Source of the DNA: an uncultured Akkermansia sp.
GTDB lineage: Bacteria > Verrucomicrobiota > Verrucomicrobiia > Verrucomicrobiales > Akkermansiaceae
NCBI GenBank assembly: GCA_947631275.1
Contig: CANRKR010000020.1
Span: forward strand, 1 to 37,120
Length of the DNA: 37,120 nt
Reading direction: 5' to 3'
Part shown: positions 1-7,831 of the stretch, piece by piece
How positions within the stretch are numbered: position 1 is the first letter of the stretch
Layout: the number at the start of each line of letters is the position of its first letter
Made by a program: the position numbers and the translations under genes
The notes under the pieces: generated by a model
The model's database searches: none
The model's input: the letters and a program-made list of their open reading frames with translations, nothing else
Told to the model about the DNA's origin: nothing

Positions 1-201
1 ATGAACAGTGGCATCTGGACATGGTTCGCCATTGGCTATATGTGTGCGTGGGCCTACGTCGTGGCGCTGCTGGTGTACCAGTTTGGAACATGGGTCAGCA
101 CGGGAATCTTCTCCACAGGACAGATGGTGGCATGTGTGTTGGCAGTCTTTGTTCTCTCTTTGCTTCTGCGTCGCAGAGCGTCTGCTATTTCTGACAAATA
201 A
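1..201 (+). CDS. feoB: C-terminal fragment of ferrous iron transporter FeoB (gene starts before the window)
   Basis: Hydrophobic C-terminal segment FAIGYMCAWAYVVALLVYQFGTW typical of the FeoB C-terminus; open to the window edge; followed by a FeoB-associated Cys-rich peptide. Confidence 0.7.
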   Translation: MNSGIWTWFAIGYMCAWAYVVALLVYQFGTWVSTGIFSTGQMVACVLAVFVLSLLLRRRASAISDK

Positions 202-214
202 CCCCAATTTGAAG

Positions 215-391
215 ATGCATACGGGAGACATTATTCTCATCGTTCTCCTCGCCCTGGCGGGAGTTTTGGCAATCATCAGCTGCCTGCGCAAGAAAGGGTG
301 CGGCAGTTGCCCGGGCGGCTGCAGCTGTGGCGGGAAATGCCCTGATGGCAATCACTGCTGTTGCCACGGGAAGCATGAAGAAAAGAAGTAA
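215..391 (+). CDS. FeoB-associated Cys-rich membrane protein (58 aa)
   Basis: MHTGDIILIVLLALAGVLAIISCLRKKGCGSCPGGCSCGGKCPDGNHCCCHGKHEEKK: one TM helix then a Cys/His-rich tail, directly downstream of feoB. Internal ATG at 215 of ORF 8..391. Confidence 0.75.
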   Translation: MHTGDIILIVLLALAGVLAIISCLRKKGCGSCPGGCSCGGKCPDGNHCCCHGKHEEKK

Positions 392-429
392 ACGATCTTC
401 GGACTCTCTTCCATCCAACAACAAAACCA

Positions 430-1659
430 ATGAATAAAACGAACATAATCGCGACAGCACTGGTCGGTTTTCTGACCGCACCGGTGATGACTCAAGCGGA
501 CGACTCAAAGCCTCAGGCAGGAGACATACTCCAGGACATCAATATGTTCAATCCTGAGGATGGGGACCCCGCGTACAAGGTAAGAGCCCATGAAAAATAC
601 GGCACGCAATGGGGCGTTGATGTAGCCTATGGCTACTGGGGCACTCACCGCGCCACCGCCGGTACTCATGGCAACAATAATCTCATCCTCCTGCACGGTC
701 AGCTCAATCAGAGGCTTCTCCAGGATGAGCAGAATGGTGGCACATGGCTGCGTATCGAAGTCTCCGGCTCATGGGGACTCGATCCAAGCACCGTGCGCTC
801 CAATGGTGGGGGAACGTACGCGGAGGGCTTCGGCGCTTCCACGAGCGTGCACCCGGACATCATGGGAGCGCACAATTTATACCTGCCGGAGGTAGCGCTC
901 ATGCATTACTTCGCGGGCAGGCGCGCCTGCATGATCGCCGGCATGGTAAATCTCACCAATTACTTTGATGCTGTGGGTATAGCCAATGATACCTTCTCGA
1001 GCTTTGTGAATTCCGGATTCGTCAATTCCACCATTCTTCCGCTCTACGACAGCAACCTCGGCGCCGTCTTGCAGGTGGAACTCAATCCGAAAAACTATGT
1101 GATGGCGGCAGTCTCGCGTTCCGGCATTTCCATGGGCTATAACCCCTTTGGTGACGGGAGCGATGGTTATTGCGTGGTGGGGGAGTACGGGCACATCGCC
1201 TGCGACGGCAAGCTGGTGCTGCGTCTCAACCCATTCTTCACCATGGCGGATGAAGAAACAGAGCAGGGCGATGTTCACCGTCGTAATGCGGGGCTCGTCG
1301 GTAGTGCAGAGTATTCTCCGACCGATTGCGCGACGTTTTATCTGCGCACCGGGTTTGGAGCGAAGCAGGAGCTTGGCGGTGCGGCAGAGTTTTCGATTGG
1401 CACAAACCTGCATCTCATCCCCGCGCGAGAGGACGATTTTCTCGGCATTTCGTGGGGTGTTTTCAAAGCTCAGACGCCGTATGAAAGCGAGGATGGCGAG
1501 CAGGGACACAGCCGCGAGAACGTTCTGGAAGTGATGTACAGCCTGCAGCTTACGGATTATTTCAAACTCGTACCGCATTTCCAATACATCCACAACCCCG
1601 CCTATCGTGCCTGTCAGGATGCTAACGTCTTCGGCGTACAAGGCGTCTTCTCTTTCTGA
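430..1659 (+). CDS. Outer-membrane carbohydrate porin, OprB-like
   Basis: Signal peptide, then YGTQWGVDVAYGYWGT..., amphipathic beta-strand pattern, C-terminal aromatic residue (GVQGVFSF). Confidence 0.65.
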   Translation: MNKTNIIATALVGFLTAPVMTQADDSKPQAGDILQDINMFNPEDGDPAYKVRAHEKYGTQWGVDVAYGYWGTHRATAGTHGNNNLILLHGQLNQRLLQDEQNGGTWLRIEVSGSWGLDPSTVRSNGGGTYAEGFGASTSVHPDIMGAHNLYLPEVALMHYFAGRRACMIAGMVNLTNYFDAVGIANDTFSSFVNSGFVNSTILPLYDSNLGAVLQVELNPKNYVMAAVSRSGISMGYNPFGDGSDGYCVVGEYGHIACDGKLVLRLNPFFTMADEETEQGDVHRRNAGLVGSAEYSPTDCATFYLRTGFGAKQELGGAAEFSIGTNLHLIPAREDDFLGISWGVFKAQTPYESEDGEQGHSRENVLEVMYSLQLTDYFKLVPHFQYIHNPAYRACQDANVFGVQGVFSF

Positions 1660-1685
1660 GCCTTTCCAGGTGCTGTAATGTGCGA

Positions 1686-1731
1686 CTTCCGGCGTGGCGG
1701 TTATCTTTGCCATGCCGGAAGCCTTTTGTTT
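1686..1731 (+). terminator. Rho-independent terminator after the porin gene
   Basis: CTTCCGGCGTGGC / GCCATGCCGGAAG 13-bp stem (one G-T wobble) followed by CCTTTTGTTTT. Confidence 0.7.
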
Positions 1732-1831
1732 TGCGAGCGGTCAAATTTGTATCGTCCGAGATGCATATACACCGGAATTTTGCGGGTTATGTGCGCTCGC
1801 AATGTTATTGCCAAATTGTGGTCCATTGAGG

Positions 1832-2006
1832 AGCGTATTCGAAATACGTACGTCAAGCTATCAATCAGAAAAAAATATCATTTATTTTCAATAATTTACG
1901 CAAAATACTCACTTCCGACAGCAAGAAAAAAGCAAGATATAGTTTATGCGCTGTCATCTTATATTAAATAAGTTATGATCAAAATTGTACGTATTTCGAA
2001 TACGCT
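1832..2006. repeat. AT-rich segment bounded by a perfect 20-bp inverted repeat
   Basis: AGCGTATTCGAAATACGTAC (1832-1851) and its exact reverse complement GTACGTATTTCGAATACGCT (1987-2006), 135-bp AT-rich interior. Confidence 0.85.
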
Positions 2007-2158
2007 ATACTAAGCAGGGTTCGAAAGAAGAGTTCGCTAGGGTCGATAGACCAGCTCTCAGTTTGCGGCTATTCATGTCTTGGATACTGCACCGATGGCG
2101 GACGAGATGTCTTTCGGCTTATCCCTAATAGTACTTAACCGTCAAATAGATTACAACT

Positions 2159-2404
2159 ATGTCCAACAGCACAATAGTATATAAGGATCGACTCATTCGT
2201 GTTAACCCAGAAAATGCCTACCGGCTCGACTATTCTAGTAATGGAGGTAGGACTTGGTTGCTTCTCCATAACAAAAATGCGAACACTGGAGAATTTAAAG
2301 AACTTATTGATATGGGAAACGAATTGCTTGCGGAAACGACAAAGGGTGTTTTTTATTCCCGCGATGGAGGGCGAGTGTGGTTTTGCCGCAGTCGTCGAAA
2401 ATAA
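2159..2404 (+). CDS. Small protein with two Asp-box/BNR-like motifs
   Basis: SSNGGRTW and SRDGGRVW within 81 aa resemble SxDGGxTW Asp-box motifs; no signal peptide evident. Confidence 0.5.
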   Translation: MSNSTIVYKDRLIRVNPENAYRLDYSSNGGRTWLLLHNKNANTGEFKELIDMGNELLAETTKGVFYSRDGGRVWFCRSRRK

Positions 2405-2509
2405 TGAAGAGCACCCATGACAGGAGGGTGGTGGCGTTATGCCATCACCCTCGCTTGTACTCTTTTATTTGAAGTGAAAACCTCGTCGAGATCACACAAA
2501 CTCCACCTT

Positions 2510-4363
2510 ATGAAAAAGCTTTTCTCTTGTTTATCTAAACGACAGATCGTAGTTGCGTTTCTGGTACTGATTGCAATTGGCATCTTTTTTGTGCTTCCCG
2601 GAATAGCTCCATTTGGTTATGACTTTATTTGGGAAAAATGGTTTATAGCATGTATAGGAATCATTTTCTCTGCTATCATCACTTTGCTGCTTCTGAGAGG
2701 GCAAAGTAAAGAGCAATTGAGCCAATCGAGGAGTGAAAAAGTCTATGAGAAAAAACTAGATACATATAATCAATTTCTCGAAACTCTCGGAAAGATAACT
2801 GAAGACAAAAAACTTGAAGAAAGCGAAGAGGTTCACTTGCGAATATGGGTGGCAAAGCTCGCAATGTACACGAATGCAGACACCCTTCATAAAGTCTGCG
2901 AGCAGCTAAAAAATTTTATACTATGCACATGTACTGATGTTGAGTCTGAAGAGTGGGGAACCAGTGAGGAAATCAATAAACTGAAAAAAGATCTTAATCT
3001 AGTTTACCCGCCCAGTAAAAGGCTTGAAGAGGATGAGAATGTCCGAGAAGCCCTGATGCGTTCAGATATGATGCTTTGGGCGCTGATGGAGATTACGACT
3101 TGTCTCAAAGGAGAGCTCTATCTAACGGAACAAAAGGAGAAAGAAGAGTCACGCAAGAAGCTGAATATCCACCGAATGCTTCAACCGTTTGCACAAATAT
3201 TTACCGTTGCCAAGTTGCATAAAACAACAGATACCATCGAACATGAAGAGTCCGGCGATGAATGCAACTCTGAACAGACAGATGAGAAGAGCTGTGGGAG
3301 ACCCGCATTTAACAGCGACACTTCGTACGACACGGCGAATTCTGTTGGAAAGCAGAAATCGGAGGGAGGGCCCATTGAGAATGTGGCAAATCCAGAAGGT
3401 CTGACAGACATACAATCGGTCCAGACGAGTGATGCGCCGCAGGATCAAGATGAGCTTGAAAAAGCAAATAAGGGGAATGGGTTTTGCAAAATTTTGGATG
3501 TCAATTCCGATTATAGCTGGAACGTTCAGAATAAGGATGTTGCCGGTGCACATGTTATTCTATCTGTCAAACCAAGCCAAAGCAATGAGGACAATAAAGG
3601 CAAATGGATTGAAGTTCAGAACTACAATAACGAGTGCATACTTTTTCTAGTTTGCAAAGATGAAAATAATAAACATGATGTCGAGTTTGCCAAAGAGCTG
3701 AAATACGGATACTGGTACAGTAATATGAGAATGGGCTATGGTTGCTGGCGCACCCGTCTCGATGATGATGAGTGGAAACAAGATTGCTCCAATGCAGAAA
3801 AAGATGGTGATGCAGAACCAGATAAAGCGATATGCCCGGCTCGATTTATGGAGCGCTATCAGGAAGAGAAATTCTTCAGAGAACACGTTGACAAAAAATT
3901 GGCCCGACTTGTCAACTATTTGGAGAGGTACAGCGTAGGACAAAAAATGCGGAAAATCATAACAGCCTCAGAAGAATTTGATAGCAACAAAGTGACTCTT
4001 CTGCCACGCATTGGTGGTCTTTGGTGCGACATAAACGTTCTCGGAGAAGAAGGGTTCATACGACTTAACCTATATGTGAAAAACGAAGGAGACATCGTAG
4101 AAGGAAATGTCTTCGTCACAAGATGGTATGCGGACAAGGCATTCCAAAGGCTGATGGGTGCTTTATCGGACAAGTTGCGAAAGAGCGAAGAGGAAATACA
4201 AAATGAAGTTATAGAAATGGGTCAGATCTCGCTGCCTTCATTCGAAGTTGTGAGAAACGATAATGGTTCGACCAACATCAAGGGAACTGCTGAAAACGCC
4301 GTAAAGGAATTTTGGAAATGGTACGAGGAGATTTCCTCGATATGCCGTCCCGCACAAAAATAA
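2510..4363 (+). CDS. Hypothetical protein with two N-terminal TM helices and a large charged soluble region
   Basis: MKKLFSCLSKRQIVVAFLVLIAIGIFFVLPGIAPF...WFIACIGIIFSAIITLLLLRGQ gives two TMs, then coiled-coil-like YEKKLDTYNQFLETLGKI; in-frame ATG 2510 inside ORF 2417..4363 (start uncertain). Confidence 0.7.
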   Translation: MKKLFSCLSKRQIVVAFLVLIAIGIFFVLPGIAPFGYDFIWEKWFIACIGIIFSAIITLLLLRGQSKEQLSQSRSEKVYEKKLDTYNQFLETLGKITEDKKLEESEEVHLRIWVAKLAMYTNADTLHKVCEQLKNFILCTCTDVESEEWGTSEEINKLKKDLNLVYPPSKRLEEDENVREALMRSDMMLWALMEITTCLKGELYLTEQKEKEESRKKLNIHRMLQPFAQIFTVAKLHKTTDTIEHEESGDECNSEQTDEKSCGRPAFNSDTSYDTANSVGKQKSEGGPIENVANPEGLTDIQSVQTSDAPQDQDELEKANKGNGFCKILDVNSDYSWNVQNKDVAGAHVILSVKPSQSNEDNKGKWIEVQNYNNECILFLVCKDENNKHDVEFAKELKYGYWYSNMRMGYGCWRTRLDDDEWKQDCSNAEKDGDAEPDKAICPARFMERYQEEKFFREHVDKKLARLVNYLERYSVGQKMRKIITASEEFDSNKVTLLPRIGGLWCDINVLGEEGFIRLNLYVKNEGDIVEGNVFVTRWYADKAFQRLMGALSDKLRKSEEEIQNEVIEMGQISLPSFEVVRNDNGSTNIKGTAENAVKEFWKWYEEISSICRPAQK

Positions 4364-4492
4364 CCCCGTAGCAGGATTCTGCATTTCTCCTCTTGAAGCC
4401 AATGATGCTATCTACTCGAAAGATTTTGCCGGTCATGTAGACCGGGGTACGAAACAACTTATCATCAATTATCACACTTATAACCAAAACCT

Positions 4493-5296
4493 ATGAATAT
4501 CTTCACAAAATACAGCAATGCGCTTCCCTACACGGAAGAGGAAAAAGCACGCATCAGCCGACTGGATGAACTGATGGAGAGTTGGGAGAAAAAAGTCCGT
4601 CAAAATAAGGAGACAGCCCCCTTTATGGCGGATGGCGCTTATCCGCATTACTTCGGGCAAAATCCACGAGTACTCTTCATTGGGCGCGAAGCATACGGGG
4701 ATTATGAACCATGTACGAAGGCATCCTATTTGGTTGAGTATTACGAAAATTACATTGAAGGGATGGCTTATGGTGAGCGTTCTTTGAATCAGGCAAAATT
4801 CCACGGTCGACTCTTCTACATGATGCATGCCATCAATACGGGCGCAGAAAACTGGTCGGATGTCCCATGGGCAGAAGAAATTGCCATGGAGGATTTTAAG
4901 ACAGGTAAGCTCAGCTTCGCCTTCATGAATCTCAATAAGCTGATGAATATAAGCGAAGACAATGCAATGGATATGGAAACTCTCGAAAAGTTTGCTCATA
5001 CTTACCGCGAGGAAACCCGAAAGGAAATTGAAATTCTGGACCCCCATATCATTGTCTCAGCCAACTTAATGAACCAAGTCGATATGAATCCGATATTCGG
5101 CGATTGGGAAGGGCTTAGTGGAAATGGTGAAGACGGGGAAAACATCTATGTCTGGCGGGGGCGCGTCAATGATCACCCTGTTTACCTTCTCGACCTCCTT
5201 CACTTTTCTGCCTACAATAAGCCCGAGTATGAGGCTTTCTACGCTTGTGTCCGTGACGTTTGCAAGAAGTACGATATTAAAGGGCAATGTAAGTAA
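4493..5296 (+). CDS. Possible uracil-DNA glycosylase-like superfamily protein, paralog A
   Basis: PRVLFIGREAYGD (motif A-like) and LLHFSAYN (HPS-like motif B); clear paralog of 6439..7275 with shared KFHGRLFYMMHAIN, SFAFMNL, EIEILDP. Confidence 0.5.
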   Translation: MNIFTKYSNALPYTEEEKARISRLDELMESWEKKVRQNKETAPFMADGAYPHYFGQNPRVLFIGREAYGDYEPCTKASYLVEYYENYIEGMAYGERSLNQAKFHGRLFYMMHAINTGAENWSDVPWAEEIAMEDFKTGKLSFAFMNLNKLMNISEDNAMDMETLEKFAHTYREETRKEIEILDPHIIVSANLMNQVDMNPIFGDWEGLSGNGEDGENIYVWRGRVNDHPVYLLDLLHFSAYNKPEYEAFYACVRDVCKKYDIKGQCK

Positions 5297-5413
5297 GGGT
5301 CGGTCATAGGACGGTGGAAGGCGTGCACATACAAGGTGTTGGCGACGAGCACAGAGGTGAAATTTTTTCCGTGCGTCCTTCAATGTTCGACCTACACGAT
5401 AGAGAGCTGTCGA

Positions 5414-6406
5414 ATGGAAACAAGACTTTTACAAGCCATGAAAACTGAGATGATGAACAACGAAAACAAAGTATGCCCGAAGGGCGATGAAGAACTGGCT
5501 CAGATGGTGCGTGCTCTGCGGAACGGCGAGATAAAAATTGAACTGATCCCGCAACTGGTGAGGGTGGAGAGAGAACAGAAATCCCTCGAAGAGGAAACTG
5601 TGATGGAGAGTGACGACGAATTGCCGCTGACGGCGAAGACGGTGCTGAGTGTGGCGGCGGAGCAGGGTCGCACCGATCTTGTGCGTCTCCTTCTCGCCGC
5701 CGGAGCGGATCCGGACGCCTCTACGACGCTCCATGAGGATGTCCCTCTGTTTGCTGCTGCAAGGAGCAAAAATAGGGAGACGCTGGAACTGCTGCTCACC
5801 GCGGGCGCCGGGGTGGAGGCGATTGGGGGACGAAGCGCCACGGCTCTCATCGAGGCCGTTAAGGTCGGTTGGCAAGAGGGTGTGCAGCGTTTGCTTGCCG
5901 CCGGTGCCGATGTGAACGCTGTCGGTGATGGTTTCAGGACTCCTCTCACCCACGCCGTGCACGCGGGAAATGAAGCCATGGCGGAACTTCTGCTTGCCGC
6001 CGGAGCAAGGATCAATCCCCAGGGTAACGAACGCCGCTCATCTTTGCAACAAGCCGTGGAGGACGGGAATACGGATATGATCCATTTCCTGTTGCGTCAC
6101 GGAGCCGATATCGATGGAGCCACGGAGGAGGAAACGCCCCTGACGATTGCCGTGAAAACAGGGAAGGCGGACAGGGTAGAGCTGCTGCTCTCTGCCGGAG
6201 CGAATGCCAGTGCTCGCCCGGAATACGGTCTCACCTCTCTCTCACGCGCCGCCGCCGAGGGCTACACCGACATTGTACGCCTTCTGCTCCATGCCGGGGC
6301 GGATGTTCACGCCAGGGAAATCCACGGCGAAACAGCATTAAGCGTAGCTCTCGCACGAGGATACGATGAAATCACCGAACTCCTGCGCCAAGCCGGAGCC
6401 AACTAA
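5414..6406 (+). CDS. Ankyrin repeat protein (ANK-1)
   Basis: Repeated TxLxxAVxxGxxExVxxLLAAGADVN units; ATG at 5414 preferred over the TTG at 5336. Confidence 0.85.
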   Translation: METRLLQAMKTEMMNNENKVCPKGDEELAQMVRALRNGEIKIELIPQLVRVEREQKSLEEETVMESDDELPLTAKTVLSVAAEQGRTDLVRLLLAAGADPDASTTLHEDVPLFAAARSKNRETLELLLTAGAGVEAIGGRSATALIEAVKVGWQEGVQRLLAAGADVNAVGDGFRTPLTHAVHAGNEAMAELLLAAGARINPQGNERRSSLQQAVEDGNTDMIHFLLRHGADIDGATEEETPLTIAVKTGKADRVELLLSAGANASARPEYGLTSLSRAAAEGYTDIVRLLLHAGADVHAREIHGETALSVALARGYDEITELLRQAGAN

Positions 6407-6438
6407 CCTTTCACTTCAACAACTAATCACATACTACT

Positions 6439-7275
6439 ATGAAAAATACAGAAACTACAATAACGGCAGAATTCAAAAAATGCTATCCGAAAGACGAGCA
6501 CAGAGTCCTGGAGAAACTCGATGTGCTCATGGAATCATGGGCAGAAAAATGGGCCAATGATTCGCATACGGACAAGCATAGGTTCAAGACCGACGGATTT
6601 TATCCATACTATTTCCACCAAAAGCCTCGCGTGCTCTTTATCGGACGCGACACGTACAACGAGGAAAGTACAGAGTCTTGGGAAACGCGTTCGTATTTGA
6701 ATGGGTATTACAATTCTTTCGTCAAAGGTGAGGGAGCACGCTATTCTCTCGACAATTCAATAGAGATTTTCCATAGCAGGCTCTTTTACATGATGCACGC
6801 CATCAATATGGGTTTCCCGAAGCGCGACTGGGGAAAGGTCCCCTTTTCGGAAAAAATCGCGATGGGTGACTTTAAGAAAGGTAAGCTCAGCTTCGCCTTC
6901 ATGAATCTCTGCAAAATAACCAAAGAAGGGGAAGATCCTTCTGCAGATTGGTCGGCCATCCGTCCGTTTGTGGACAGCTATTACGCAGAAATCCGCCAAG
7001 AAATCGAAATCCTGGATCCGGACATCATCATCACGGCTAACTTGTTTGCCCCACTTGGTAAGAAGCGGATGAGGCTGATTTTCGGAGATTGGGAGGATGT
7101 CGATTCGAATATTGAAGGGGGTGTCAATATCAGAAAGGTAAATGACCGCCCGATGTACATCTTTGACACCTTCCATTTTTCGCGTCTGCCGAGGTCCGAG
7201 GGTGGAACATACGATTATTTCTACGCACCCGTCCGCGACGCCTACAAGGAAATTAAGCAGCACATAAGGAAATGA
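6439..7275 (+). CDS. Possible uracil-DNA glycosylase-like superfamily protein, paralog B
   Basis: PRVLFIGRDTYNE, FHSRLFYMMHAIN, KLSFAFMNL, EIEILDPDIIITANL, DTFHFSRL; collinear with 4493..5296. Confidence 0.5.
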   Translation: MKNTETTITAEFKKCYPKDEHRVLEKLDVLMESWAEKWANDSHTDKHRFKTDGFYPYYFHQKPRVLFIGRDTYNEESTESWETRSYLNGYYNSFVKGEGARYSLDNSIEIFHSRLFYMMHAINMGFPKRDWGKVPFSEKIAMGDFKKGKLSFAFMNLCKITKEGEDPSADWSAIRPFVDSYYAEIRQEIEILDPDIIITANLFAPLGKKRMRLIFGDWEDVDSNIEGGVNIRKVNDRPMYIFDTFHFSRLPRSEGGTYDYFYAPVRDAYKEIKQHIRK

Positions 7276-7555
7276 GCCAATCGATATAAAACCGTGAATT
7301 GCGTAGAGCATCCCCAAAAAAGATGCTCCGCGCGGGTGAGTATGACACAAATTCTTTTCCGGATAAAGTGTTAGCATTGCTTAAAATGTCTAACTTTTTA
7401 ACATTGATAGTCAGCGATATACAGAAAAGCGCCTCTGAAAACCGTTGAAACCCTTAATAAATTTAAGGCCATTCGCAAATAATTAAAAACAAAAAGATTA
7501 GAAAAATATTTACGCTTGCCGACGAGGAGGGATCTCCTACAATAACGCAGAACTT

Positions 7556-7831
7556 ATGGACCCAGCAATCGAGAAGATGCGCGAACTCTTCATGGGGTAT
7601 GAACACGCCATCCGCGAGGAAAATTGTCCCGTGGGAGAAGTGCGCGAACTCCCGGAGGGGGGATTGAGCATCGACGCACGGACGGAAGATAGTACGGCGT
7701 TAATCATTGCGGCAGAATGCGGACGCTTGGACGTTGTGACGCTGCGTTGGAGAATGAAAACGCAGAAATTGCGGAACTTCTGCGACGGGCAAGGTCCGAC
7801 CAGGCAACCGACCGATCTTGACCTTGTATGA
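7556..7831 (+). pseudogene. Truncated, internally deleted ankyrin gene remnant
   Basis: N-terminal part ends TALIIAAECGRLDVV in frame; immediately afterwards another frame reads DAALENENAEIAELLRRARSDQATDRS*, an ankyrin C-terminal cap. Confidence 0.65.

Noticed and set aside
877-1713. 278-aa minus-strand ORF opposite the porin
   Set aside because: Antisense to a well-supported porin; composition not protein-like.
1678-1971. 97-aa plus-strand ORF after the porin
   Set aside because: Overlaps the porin terminator hairpin and AT-rich inverted-repeat segment; not protein-like.
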